Of a stretch of 64,000 bases of DNA, positions 49,920-59,800 are shown piece after piece. The notes beneath the pieces were generated by a model, which saw only the letters and a list, made by a program, of their open reading frames with translations, was not told the DNA's origin and searched no databases. The stretch is taken from NCBI GenBank assembly GCA_958366985.1, contig CATXDC010000015.1:1-64000 (forward strand), in the 5' to 3' direction. The position numbers and the translations under genes are program-made. How positions within the stretch are numbered: position 1 is the first letter of the stretch; each line of letters starts with the position of its first letter. The DNA comes from an uncultured Oscillospiraceae bacterium (GTDB taxonomy: Bacteria; Bacillota; Clostridia; Oscillospirales; Acutalibacteraceae).

Positions 49920-51194
49920 TTATTTATCCTCGTAAACCACTTTGCCTCGGCAGACGGTATACTTTACCTTGCCGCAGAGCTCAGTGTTTTTAAACGGTGT
50001 GTTTTTAGATTTTCCGTGAAGCTTTTCGGGATCAACTGTCCATTTTTCCTCATCGCTGAAAATGGCTATATCAGCCGGCTTTCCCTCGGCCAAAACTCCT
50101 GCTCTGATCTTAAGAATACGTGCGGGATTTGCGCTCATAAGCTCAATGAGTCTCGGCAAGGTAATATAACCCGGCTTTACAAGATAGGTTATTCCCGCTG
50201 CCAGAGAGGTTTCAAGTCCGATTGAACCGTTGGGAGCAGATACAAAATCTGCCTTTTCCTCAGGAGTATGAGGTGCGTGGTCAGTGGCGATTGCATCAAT
50301 TGTACCGTCGCATATTCCCTCAATTACAGCGTTTACATCAGCCTGTGTTCTCAGAGGCGGATTCATTCTGTAATCGGCATCCATATTCATGACGATTTCA
50401 TCAGTAAGTGTAAAGTAATGGGGACAGGTTTCACAGGTTACCTTTGCTCCCATTTTCTTTGCGCTTCTTATAAGCTCCACAGATTTTTCGGTGCTTACAT
50501 GGCAGATATGAACAGCGGTATCAGAAGAAAATGCAAGAGCTATCTCTCTCGCTGTTCCGGCATCCTCAGCAGCTCCGGGTATTCCCTTTACGTCAAGGAG
50601 TATGCTGGAAGCACCCTCATTGATTTTTCCTCCTGCTGCAAGGCTCATATCCTCACAGTGGGCAAGTACTGGAACTCTGAGTCCGTAGGCGTTTATAAGT
50701 GCGTCATACATAAGCTTTCCTGTGGCAACAGGTACGCCGTCATCTGAAAAAGCGGCGGCTCCTGCCTCTTTAAGAGCCTGCATATCCGTAAGCTCTTTGC
50801 CTGAAAGTCCCTTAGTGATCGCCGCTACGGGCAAAACTCTCGCATCTGCCTTTTCGGCTTTTTCGAGAATATATTTTACTGTTTCGCAAGAGTCAACACT
50901 GGGCGATGTATTGGGCATTGCCGCAACTGTTGTAACTCCTCCGGCAGCCGCAGCACGGCAGCCGGTTATTATATCTTCCTTATGAGTTTGACCGGGGTCA
51001 CGCAGGTGAACATGCATATCTACAAGTCCGGCACTTGCGTAAAGACCTTTGCCGTCAATTACTCTTTCGGCTTCTTCCTCTATACAGGCGTCAATACGCT
51101 TTATTATTCCGCCGTCAATGAGAATATCCTTTAAGGACTCGTCAGCCTTACCGTTCTCTATTATTCGGACATTTTTAATAAGCAGTTCAGCCAT
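49920..51194 (-). CDS. pyrC: Dihydroorotase
   Basis: A 424-residue class I dihydroorotase. Metal site: HVHLRDPGQTHKED, a His in VLAHCEDM and HICHVST, and Asp in AIATDHAPHT. It closes carbamoyl aspartate to dihydroorotate. It lies 24 bases after the penicillin-binding-protein gene. pyrB and carbamoyl-phosphate synthase genes are not in the window. No PyrR-type attenuator is seen ahead of it. Confidence 0.96.
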   Translation of the reverse strand: MAELLIKNVRIIENGKADESLKDILIDGGIIKRIDACIEEEAERVIDGKGLYASAGLVDMHVHLRDPGQTHKEDIITGCRAAAAGGVTTVAAMPNTSPSVDSCETVKYILEKAEKADARVLPVAAITKGLSGKELTDMQALKEAGAAAFSDDGVPVATGKLMYDALINAYGLRVPVLAHCEDMSLAAGGKINEGASSILLDVKGIPGAAEDAGTAREIALAFSSDTAVHICHVSTEKSVELIRSAKKMGAKVTCETCPHYFTLTDEIVMNMDADYRMNPPLRTQADVNAVIEGICDGTIDAIATDHAPHTPEEKADFVSAPNGSIGLETSLAAGITYLVKPGYITLPRLIELMSANPARILKIRAGVLAEGKPADIAIFSDEEKWTVDPEKLHGKSKNTPFKNTELCGKVKYTVCRGKVVYEDK

Positions 51195-51218
51195 AACGTT
51201 ACCTCCGATATATTTTTA

Positions 51219-53438
51219 TTATTCAGCCACAGCTGTGGTTTCCTCTGTGGGAGCTGCATCTGCACCATGAAGCTTGCAGGTGTCGGGAAGAGAGTTTTTA
51301 TTGTACCATCCGGTTTTGGTGCTGGGACAAGCATCTGTTGCAATAAGACCTGATTCCGTACAGTATTTCATCTGTACTACATTTTCACTCTTGGGGAAAT
51401 CTTTTGAAGGCAGACCTTCATGGATTTCGTTCATTACCTTCTTGAATATATTACCCGACGGGTTGCCGTATACACCTAAGATTTCCTTCTGAGCATCGTA
51501 TCCGTACCATACCGCACTGATGTAGTAAGGTGTTCCGCCTATAAACCATCTATCATGGTCATCAGTTGTAGTACCGCTCTTTGCCATTGTAGGATAGCCG
51601 CTGATACCGTATGCCTTTGTTGTACCCTGGGGGTCAGTGATAACAGTCTGAAGCATTTCGCACATTATGTTTGCTGTTTCCTGGGAAATAGCACGTTCTG
51701 ATGTGGATTCGTTTTTAAGAATTGTCTGCTCGCCTTTGCTGTCAGTGACTTTATAGTAGCAGTAAGGCTCATAGTAAAGTCCTCCGTTACCGAATGCTGC
51801 ATAGGCCGCAGTCATTTCCAGTACGCTTACACCGTTGTACATACCGCCCATTGCAAGAGGTGAATAGTTCTTATCCTCTTTTTCGTTAAGAGAGGTTATA
51901 TGGAATCTGTCCTGAAGGAAAGCGTAGGAACGCTCAAAACCGAGATAATCCTTAAGAATACGCACGGGAACGGTATTAAGTGAACGTGCAAGAGCGTTCT
52001 GAGCAGTTACATTTTCTCCGCTGCCTGAACCGCCGCCGAAGTTATAGGGCATTTTCTCACCGTTATTGTAGATCTGTGCGTCAGGAATCATTGTTGACCA
52101 GTTTATCATTCCGTACTCAATGGAAGGCGAATATATACTCAAGGGCTTAATTGATGAACCAGGTGAACGTAAAGTATCGGTAGCACGGTTAAGACAACGG
52201 TTTCCGCTCTTTTCACCTGCTTCACCTGCCATTCCCACTACTCGTCCTGCATAGTCCATTATAACCATTGCTGACTGTGCAGCAGGATGCGCTTCAGTAT
52301 CCTCTTCTTTTTTGAAAGTCTCTCTGTTTTCGTATACTCTTGTTACAACCTTCTGAACATCGGGATCAACGGCACAGTAAATTCTAAGTCCGCCGTAAAA
52401 CACCATATCAACAGCCTTTTTCTTACTGTATCCGCACTGGGTCTGAAGATCTTCGATAACTGAATCAATTACATATTCCGTATAGAAATCATATTTGCTT
52501 TCATCGGGCTTCTGCTTGTTCTTCATTTCCTCGCTGGGAACATAATCGGGGTCATTTGTAAACACAAGGTCATATGCAACTGCTTCGTCATATTCTTCCT
52601 TTGTTATTTTACCCTGACTGAGAAGCTCACCGAGGCAGTATTCCTGACGCTCTTTGTTATTTTCAGGATTTATAAGGGGATTATACTTTGTGGGAGCATT
52701 AGTGATTGCCAGAAGACTTGCACATTCGGCAAGGTTTAGATCGTCAACGTTCTTACCGAAATATTTTTCGGCAGCGGTCTGAACGCCATAGCAGTTTTCA
52801 CCAAGATAAATGGTGTTGAGATAAGCCTCAGCTATTTCGGTTTTCTCGTAATGCTTTTCGAGATTGAGAGCATAAGTAATTTCATTGAATTTACGTACAA
52901 GTGTTACGTCATCTTCACCGGTAAGGTTTTTTATAAGCTGCTGTGTTATTGTGGAACCACCCTGTACGCTAAGTTTCGGAATGAATTTTGACAGGAGTGA
53001 TCTTACAGCTGAAGATGCTGTTCTGAACCAGTCAACACCCTCATGACTTTCAAAACGCTTGTCCTCCATAGCGATAACAGTCTCGTACATGTAGGGTCCC
53101 ATGTCCTTTAAATCGACCCAGATTCTGTTTTCCGCATTGTTGAGACGGCAATACTCGTAAGGATTGTTATCCTTATCGTATGCATAGATAATTGTAGTCT
53201 GATTCTGATTGTTCTTGTAAGCATCAAGATCAAGCGCTGCTTCTCCGTTAGTAAATGAAATAACATAAGCTATCATGGAAGCGGCAACGACACACAAAGT
53301 GATAACCAAAACCAGCAAAACAGCTATAACAGCCTGCCATTTTGCGGAATGCTTAACCACTGTGTCCTTAATATTTTTTTTACCTGAGCTATTTGAACCG
53401 GAGCTTTTCTTTTTTTCAAATGGAGTTTTTACTTTCAC
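51219..53438 (-). CDS. Class A penicillin-binding protein (glycosyltransferase-transpeptidase)
   Basis: A 739-residue bifunctional peptidoglycan synthase. A basic cytoplasmic tail and one membrane helix (~residues 35-62) precede the GT51 domain (EDKRFESHEGVDW with catalytic Glu, GGSTITQQLIKNL) and the transpeptidase domain: SSIK active Ser in SPGSSIKPLS, SLN in LARSLNTVP, KSGTT. A Cys-containing C-terminal tail (CTESGLIATDACPS) is common in Clostridia. The start is the GTG at 53436-53438 after GGGAGG. A TATAAT lies upstream near 53515-53520 (minus). It is followed closely by pyrC, so it probably shares a transcript with the pyr genes. Confidence 0.94.
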   Translation of the reverse strand: MKVKTPFEKKKSSGSNSSGKKNIKDTVVKHSAKWQAVIAVLLVLVITLCVVAASMIAYVISFTNGEAALDLDAYKNNQNQTTIIYAYDKDNNPYEYCRLNNAENRIWVDLKDMGPYMYETVIAMEDKRFESHEGVDWFRTASSAVRSLLSKFIPKLSVQGGSTITQQLIKNLTGEDDVTLVRKFNEITYALNLEKHYEKTEIAEAYLNTIYLGENCYGVQTAAEKYFGKNVDDLNLAECASLLAITNAPTKYNPLINPENNKERQEYCLGELLSQGKITKEEYDEAVAYDLVFTNDPDYVPSEEMKNKQKPDESKYDFYTEYVIDSVIEDLQTQCGYSKKKAVDMVFYGGLRIYCAVDPDVQKVVTRVYENRETFKKEEDTEAHPAAQSAMVIMDYAGRVVGMAGEAGEKSGNRCLNRATDTLRSPGSSIKPLSIYSPSIEYGMINWSTMIPDAQIYNNGEKMPYNFGGGSGSGENVTAQNALARSLNTVPVRILKDYLGFERSYAFLQDRFHITSLNEKEDKNYSPLAMGGMYNGVSVLEMTAAYAAFGNGGLYYEPYCYYKVTDSKGEQTILKNESTSERAISQETANIMCEMLQTVITDPQGTTKAYGISGYPTMAKSGTTTDDHDRWFIGGTPYYISAVWYGYDAQKEILGVYGNPSGNIFKKVMNEIHEGLPSKDFPKSENVVQMKYCTESGLIATDACPSTKTGWYNKNSLPDTCKLHGADAAPTEETTAVAE

Positions 53439-53639
53439 AGTTAATAAAGTCCTCCCTTTCAATTATGAATAAATATCTACTCCCTTTATAGGGATATTGA
53501 TTAAAGTCTGCAATATTATATCACATTTTCGCACAAAAGTTTAGAGGTTTATAAAATTATTCCTTTTTTGCAGGATAAATCTGCATATTAAAGGCAAAAA
53601 AGACAAAAATATGATTAATAAAAGGAAGGAATGTGAAAA

Positions 53640-53972
53640 ATGAACAACATCAAAAAGCTTTTATTTACTATCGGAGCTTCTGCTGTTCTTGTGGCAGTTA
53701 TTTCATCATCTTCTTTAGGTTCAGATTATCCCAAAAGCGAAAACAATACAAGTCAGATAAAGAGCGTCACCGAAAACACAAAAACCCCCGCATATATAAT
53801 AGGTATATATAACGGGTATGTGGCAGTGTATAAATACGGCAGCGACGAACCCTTCAAAATAACAGACGTACCTGTGAATTCTCTTACCCAGGGAGATATA
53901 CTACTTCTTACAAAAGGCATTGAAGCGGCCGATGACAGGGAACTTCAAAAAAAACTTGAAGATTACTCATAA
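53640..53972 (+). CDS. Small exported protein with BofC C-terminal-like domain
   Basis: A 110-residue protein: a signal peptide or anchor (residues ~5-25), a short polar linker, and residues ~50-110 with YIIGIYNGYVAVYKYG, PFKITDVPVN and DRELQKKLEDYS. This block is like the C-terminal domain of BofC, the forespore regulator of SpoIVB proteolysis, and of related clostridial proteins. GGAAGGAATG precedes the start. The full-length BofC N-terminal domain is absent, so a sporulation role is only suggested. Confidence 0.65.
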   Translation: MNNIKKLLFTIGASAVLVAVISSSSLGSDYPKSENNTSQIKSVTENTKTPAYIIGIYNGYVAVYKYGSDEPFKITDVPVNSLTQGDILLLTKGIEAADDRELQKKLEDYS

Positions 53973-54009
53973 TAAAAATAAACAAAAATTTTCTTTCTTT
54001 TTAAACATC

Positions 54010-54038
54010 TTGACGCTTTGATTGTAAAACGGTATAAT
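54010..54038 (+). promoter_or_regulatory. Promoter for the CBM9-like/kinase operon
   Basis: TTGACG (54010-54015), 17-base spacer and perfect TATAAT (54033-54038). It could drive the CBM9-like, kinase and GDPD-like genes together; no terminator lies between them. Confidence 0.8.
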
Positions 54039-54087
54039 ATACGCATTAATTGTCACATATCATATGAAGTGTGGTGCAACATTAAAA

Positions 54088-54729
54088 ATGAAAACTTATA
54101 ATACCTTTGTTTTCACTTCGCAGCCGGAGTGGGACAAAGTACCTGTCGCCTCAATAGACAGCTTTCACTGGGAAAAGGAAACTTTTGTACGTCCACGTTC
54201 TTATGCAAAGCTTTGTGCTGTTGAAGGCAAAGGCTTTTATGCAAGACTGTGGTCCTTTGAAAAGGATGTTCGTGCCGTTTTCGAAAACAGGGATGAACCG
54301 GTATACAGGGACAGCTGTCTTGAATTTTTTATGTGTCCCTTTGAAAACAGTACGGTGCCGTACATCAATTTTGAAATGAACTCGAAAGGCGTCATTCTTT
54401 CTGAATTTGGTGCAGGAAGAGGCAAAGAACGGACAAGGCTCGTTGCATTATCTGAAGAAATTCCTGAAGTTTCGGTATTCACCATTAATGAAAATGGAGA
54501 AACCGCATGGGGTGTTTCCCTTTTTGTAAGCGAAAAACTTATGTCCGATATCACAAAGACTGATTTCAAAATCAAACCTATGACTTTAAGAGGCAATTTC
54601 TACAAATGCGGAGATGATACACCAATTCCTCATTTCGGTGCTTTTTCGCCTGTAGGTCCGGTAGAAAAAGGCTTCCACAATCCAGAAATGTTTGGTGAGC
54701 TTGTTTTCAATTATCCCTGTGAGGATTAA
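54088..54729 (+). CDS. CBM9-like (DOMON-fold) carbohydrate-binding protein
   Basis: A 213-residue beta-sandwich protein resembling family 9 carbohydrate-binding modules: residues ~45-85 contain YARLWSFEKDVRAVFENRDEPVYRDSCLEFF in parts, with the typical D...C/VEFFF strand, and the end has PHFGAFSPVG. No signal peptide is visible, so it should be cytoplasmic, which is common for such stand-alone proteins. I chose the ATG at 54088; an in-frame ATG at 54064 lacks a ribosome site. Its proximity to a sugar kinase hints at sugar sensing or handling. Function unknown. Confidence 0.65.
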   Translation: MKTYNTFVFTSQPEWDKVPVASIDSFHWEKETFVRPRSYAKLCAVEGKGFYARLWSFEKDVRAVFENRDEPVYRDSCLEFFMCPFENSTVPYINFEMNSKGVILSEFGAGRGKERTRLVALSEEIPEVSVFTINENGETAWGVSLFVSEKLMSDITKTDFKIKPMTLRGNFYKCGDDTPIPHFGAFSPVGPVEKGFHNPEMFGELVFNYPCED

Positions 54730-54785
54730 TTAATATTAAATGTAAGAAAATCAAAAATTAAAATTTACCGAAAGGTGTGTAAGTT

Positions 54786-55913
54786 TTGACAAAACCTAAT
54801 TTTGACATTGAAGAGATAAGAGAACATTTTAACTTTGAGGGAGATTACACCGGATTTTACCCGATACATAACGGGCATATCAACAACACATATGTCCTTG
54901 AATTTGAAAACGGTGAAAATGTAAAATCATATCTCCTTCAGCAGATTAACACCAATGTTTTTGCAAATCCCGAAAAGCTTATGGAGAATGTTGTCGGCGT
55001 TACAGAGTATCTCCATAAAATCATTGTCGAAAACGGCGGAGATCCCGACAGAGAAACTCTGAACGTAATTAAAACAAGAGATGGAAAGCCCTTTTTTGTT
55101 TCAAAGGATAACAGATACTGGAGATGCTACAATTTCATCACTGACGCATATACATGTCAGACAATAGAAAACCCCGTAGTATTTTATAACTCTGCAGTTG
55201 CTTTTGGTAATTTCCAGCGTCTTTTAGCTGATTATCCTGCTGACAGCCTTCATGAAACTATCCCAAATTTCCACAACACTGTTTCAAGATACTCAGATCT
55301 TATGGCAGCTGTTGAAAAAAATGCGTCTGGCAGACTCGATAATGTAAAAGAAGAAGTTCAGTTTGCAATAGATCGTGAAAAAGATACTCATGTTGTAGTT
55401 GATCTCATTAATGAGGGCAAACTTCCCATGAGAGTTACACATAACGACACTAAATTAAACAACGTCATGTTTGATAATCAGACAGATAAAGGCATCTGCG
55501 TTATCGACCTCGATACAGTTATGCCTGGTTCATCACTTTATGACTTTGGCGACAGCATCCGTTTTGGAGCCAACCATGCAGCAGAGGATGAAAAGGATTT
55601 AAGCCTTGTCTATCTCGACCTTAATCTTTTTGAGCAGTATTGCAGAGGATATCTTGAGTCAGCAGGCAAAAGCCTCACAAAGACCGAGATTGAATATCTC
55701 CCCTTTTCTGCAAAGCTTATGACTTTTGAATGCGGAATGAGATTCCTCGGAGATTATCTTAACGGAGACACATATTTTAAAATTGCATACCCTGAACACA
55801 ACCTTGACAGATGCCATACTCAGTTTGCCCTGGTCGCTGATATCGAAAAGAAATTTGATGAAATGAAAGCAATTGTTTCACGCATTTGCAGCGAGCTCGG
55901 AATTGAAAAATAA
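54786..55913 (+). CDS. N-acetylhexosamine 1-kinase-like phosphotransferase
   Basis: A 375-residue kinase of the APH/choline-kinase fold that closely resembles bifidobacterial NahK along its length: GHINNTYVLEF, the catalytic loop THNDTKLNN (Asp near residue 221), metal-binding VIDLDTVMPG, FGDSIRFGANHAAEDEKDL and FECGMRFLGDYLNGD. NahK phosphorylates GlcNAc and GalNAc at C1 in the lacto-N-biose/galacto-N-biose (mucin and milk-glycan) route. It begins with TTG after GAAAGGTG. The fucosidase-like and GH18 genes in this window would supply such sugars. The partner phosphorylase is not present here. Confidence 0.85.
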   Translation: MTKPNFDIEEIREHFNFEGDYTGFYPIHNGHINNTYVLEFENGENVKSYLLQQINTNVFANPEKLMENVVGVTEYLHKIIVENGGDPDRETLNVIKTRDGKPFFVSKDNRYWRCYNFITDAYTCQTIENPVVFYNSAVAFGNFQRLLADYPADSLHETIPNFHNTVSRYSDLMAAVEKNASGRLDNVKEEVQFAIDREKDTHVVVDLINEGKLPMRVTHNDTKLNNVMFDNQTDKGICVIDLDTVMPGSSLYDFGDSIRFGANHAAEDEKDLSLVYLDLNLFEQYCRGYLESAGKSLTKTEIEYLPFSAKLMTFECGMRFLGDYLNGDTYFKIAYPEHNLDRCHTQFALVADIEKKFDEMKAIVSRICSELGIEK

Positions 55914-56700
55914 AAAGCTTAAAATAGCAGCATCGGTTATTGCATCTGTTCTTATTCTGGTATCAGTGGTGTTTGCAGTGTTCACTCTCTCCGAAAAGAA
56001 AGCTCTCAAACAGGCAAAACTCGCCCAGCTTAATCTCCCTCAAGGATTCACAGTCACCGCCCATGCAGGCGCATTGAATACAGAACCCAACTCCATGGAT
56101 TCTATATTGAAATCTCTTGAATTTATCGGAGACGGAGTTATAGAAGTAGATGTTCGGTTTACTTCTTCCGGAAAACCAGTTCTCAGCCATAATGAAGTCA
56201 AAAGCGACGGAAACGAATATGTTTCCCTTGAAGAATTTTTCAGCACATTGAAAGAATATCCCGCAAAAGTCAACCTTGATCTTAAGGAATTTTCAAATCT
56301 GCCTGTAATACAGGAACTTGCTGAAAAATATGAGGTAATGGATCAGGTTTTCTTCACAGGAGTTTTTGAAGAAGAAGCTCAAAATGTTAAAACTTCATGC
56401 CCGGATATCCCCTATTATCTCAATGTGTATCCCAATCCTTTAAGAATTAAAAATGATTCTTATCTGGAGTCTATCGCCAAAACAATTACAGATTGCGGAG
56501 CAATCGGCATTAATATCAATTACCGTCTTGTATCCGAAGAGATGATAACTAAAATGCACGAGAAAAATCTTTTCGTTTCCCTTTGGACAGTTGACAATGA
56601 AGATGATATGTATATAGCCCTTGCTGAAGCTCCCGATAATATCACCACCCGCAATCCGGATATTCTTAAAAATATTATCGAAAAGCAGTCTAACAAGTAA
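55903..56700 (+). CDS. Membrane-anchored glycerophosphodiester phosphodiesterase-like protein (atypical)
   Basis: A 265-residue TIM-barrel protein with an N-terminal helix (residues ~6-28) and an outward catalytic domain. The GDPD outline is clear (AHAGALNTEPNSM, IEVDVRFTSSGKPVLSHNE), but HRG reads HAG, PENT reads PNSM, and the HD reads HN; Glu81 and Asp83 are kept. So one canonical metal-binding Glu is replaced. Start is probably the TTG at 55903, overlapping the kinase stop by 11 bases. It may cleave an unusual phosphodiester or only bind it. Confidence 0.78.
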   Translation: MKNKKLKIAASVIASVLILVSVVFAVFTLSEKKALKQAKLAQLNLPQGFTVTAHAGALNTEPNSMDSILKSLEFIGDGVIEVDVRFTSSGKPVLSHNEVKSDGNEYVSLEEFFSTLKEYPAKVNLDLKEFSNLPVIQELAEKYEVMDQVFFTGVFEEEAQNVKTSCPDIPYYLNVYPNPLRIKNDSYLESIAKTITDCGAIGININYRLVSEEMITKMHEKNLFVSLWTVDNEDDMYIALAEAPDNITTRNPDILKNIIEKQSNK

Positions 56701-56709
56701 AATGATTTT

Positions 56710-56744
56710 AATCCTCACTGGTTTAAAAACAGTGAGGATTTTTT
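56710..56744 (+). terminator. Terminator of the kinase/GDPD-like operon
   Basis: AATCCTCACTG (56710-56720) pairs with 56730-56740 around nine bases; T run to 56744. Confidence 0.85.
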
Positions 56745-56775
56745 CATAAGTTTTTATTTCATAACATAAATATTT

Positions 56776-56808
56776 AAGGACGTCTGAGGCAAAGCCTCAG
56801 ACGTCCTT
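56776..56808. terminator. Strong hairpin between convergent genes
   Basis: AAGGACGTCTGAGGC (56776-56790) and its exact 15-base complement (56794-56808) with loop AAA, followed by TTT on the plus strand. It probably ends the large minus-strand surface-protein gene and backs up the plus-strand terminator. Confidence 0.8.
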
Positions 56809-56854
56809 TTTACAGATTTTTAGTTCTGTTTATCGGGAAATAACATCGATAATG

Positions 56855-59800
56855 TTATTTCTGCCAGTCATAGTTGTAGAAACGTACCTTTACAGGATCT
56901 GATGTGACCTTATTACCATATACGTCTTCAACAGTGACCTGAATCCAAGCTGAACGTGCGCCAACGCCGTTTGTAGCTCTGATAAGAGCACTCATACCGT
57001 CTGCAGCAGCTTCAATAGTAGCTTCCTGCTTATCTGTTGACCAGTTAGCATATTCCCAAGTGATATTCTTGACTTTAGCACCTTCATTGATGCTTAAACC
57101 AAGAGCAGCGGGAGTGCTGTTCCATTTTTTAGTCCACGGAACCTTCTGATATACAGTCTGACCAACAGGTGCGCCGTTCTGAGTGATTGTTACGCTTTCG
57201 ATCTTACCGCCGAGCTCAAGAGTATTGAGAGCATCGATAAGAGTCTGAGCGGCTTCATTTACTTCTGCCTGAGTTGCAAGTTCTTTGCCAGCTACATACT
57301 GAGCTGTTGCAAGAGCATTAATATACTCATCGCTGAGAAGCGCCTCATCAACGGGAGCTTCCTCTGCTCTTCTGAGAGCATCATTAAGCACAGTCTTGTC
57401 AGCACGTACACGTACAACACAGCTTACTGTAAGTCCGCCGTCTGCTGTAGTTGCCTTGATTTCAGCATCTCCGGGGCCGACAGCCTTTACAACACCGTTT
57501 TCAACAGTTGCAACGCCTGCATTGGATGTTGTCCATGTAGCATTCTTATTCTTAACTGTTACGGGTTTGAAACTAAGGCTGAGTGTAAAGCTTTCGCCCT
57601 CTTTAAGAGAAGCAGAAGTCTGGCTGATGGATACATCAGTTACACGACCCTGGAAGAAAGCAGCAACACGATCGAAGAAGTCGATCAAGCCTGATGTGCC
57701 AATACCATTACCATTAATAAGACCAAATGAAAGGAAGTCAAGAACTTCGTCCGCTGTCTTTGCAATCTCTACAAGTACGGGGTTACCGCTGTTGTAAAGA
57801 GAATTGAATACAGCGCTCCATCTCTCATTGAAATCTCCAATAATTGTAACAGCGCCGTCACCTGTCACATACATAGTTTTGTAAATGACATAAACAGCAT
57901 TCATAATCTTATCCACGCCATTGTTTTCGTGGTAAGTCTCAGCGAAAGCATAAAGAATCTTCTTAAGGTTTTCTTTATTTGCGTCGCTCATATTGACATA
58001 ACTGTCAACCAAAGTGATAACCGCATCAAGGTTATCTTCGTAGAAGATAAGTTCAACTACGTTTCTCATAAGAACCGTAACCAGATCAGCACGGTCAGCA
58101 TCAGTAAGCTTATAAGCAACCTTGCCTGACTTTGACTGATATTCAGTTACATTACCAACAGCAAGCACGCTGAGGTCTGAAAGGAACGGTATCTTAAGAT
58201 TGAGCTTCTGTCCGTTTACTTCGAGATCTGCCACAAGATCAACAAGAATCTGCTGAACATTGAGGTTGAGCTCAAAGCTCAAATCATAGATAGGACGAGC
58301 TGTGTCAAGCATTACAAATACTGACTGAAGTGCGTTTTCAACGCAAATCTGCAGGTTTCCGTTATTGATGAAATAGAATGCATTGGGAAGAATATCCATA
58401 ACCTTATTGATAGGATCTGCATAGATTTCATCTACAAGATTAAGGATAGGATCGATGATAGCGCTGATCATCTGATCGTAATTGCCTGACTTAGCAAGCT
58501 CTGCATACTCTGCAGCGCTCATGATATCTTCATCAGCACATCCGAGATTCTCAAGAATCGGAATAATACCGTTCTGATATCCGGGATAGCTCTTCATTGT
58601 AACTGCACCAAGAACTGTAAGATCAGCTTCACCGGACATAAGTGTTGCCATGATGGGAGCAAAGGGGCTGAGAGCCTCTTTAAGAGCAGCCTTAAATGTT
58701 GCGGTATCGCCGGGAATTACGCCCCAGTCCTTATCCTCTGTAACATCGTCCCAGATGCTAAGATCAACACCTACAAGACCGAGAACAGGATCGAGATCCA
58801 TTCCGAGACTGTCAAGCTGTTCCTTAACCATGAGGATAACACTGTTGATGGTTTCGTTTGTATAGAACTCATCAGCAATGTAGCTGCGGATAAGTCCGCT
58901 GAGATCAGGCATATTGGAACCGCCAAGGATCTTCATCATATCGTTGACAAAATCTGTAGTATTGTCTGCGATAAACTGAGCCTGCTCTTTTGTCCAATCT
59001 GCACTGTAAGTTACAGTATTGATGGGCTGTCCGATCTCTTCTTCGCTGTTATGAGTGTAATTAAGTTCCTTAGAAGCATATTCCTGAGGAACAAAGAGCT
59101 CTGTTAAAGCGCAGATAACATTATCTGAGTTAAGTCCTATGCCATTGATGATTTTGAGAATATCTTCGCTGAGAACGATTTCAGAACCTGTAAGCTTACC
59201 GATAAGGGCAGTTACGGAATTGAGGAAATCGTTATCACCAAGCATGGGAAGAACATAGCGGAGAACCGCAAGAAGAGTATCAGCCTTATCAGTTACAAGC
59301 TGATAGCGTGTGCCACCAGTACGTCCGCTTGCAACACCTGCGACCATCTGTCCGTGGCTTGCAAGAACTGACTGATTGATTGTGGGAAGTACGAGGTTAG
59401 TTCCGGGTGCTACCATACCAAGAACCATGGGTATAAGCTTGTTTACATCGCTGAGAACTGAAAGATCGAGATCAGGAGCGGCAAACTTTACTACACCGTA
59501 AAGTGACGGATCTGTAATTCCAGCTGTACTGATAATATCAACATTAACAAGACCGCCTAAAGCTGTTGCCTTAGCTGTCAATTTTGTTGACTTAAGTACT
59601 GATGTAATCATGTCGTGGTCGAAGACATATGCAATCTTCGGAAGAATATCGGTAATACTTGAAATAGGTGCATCTGCAACAGTTTCAACATAATCAAGAA
59701 TAGGATCAAGTATAGCCTTGATCATCTGATCTGCTGTTGTGTAACTGTTAAATGTTTCAGTAGAAACTACGCCGTTGCACTCTAAAAGCTCAAGAAGAGG

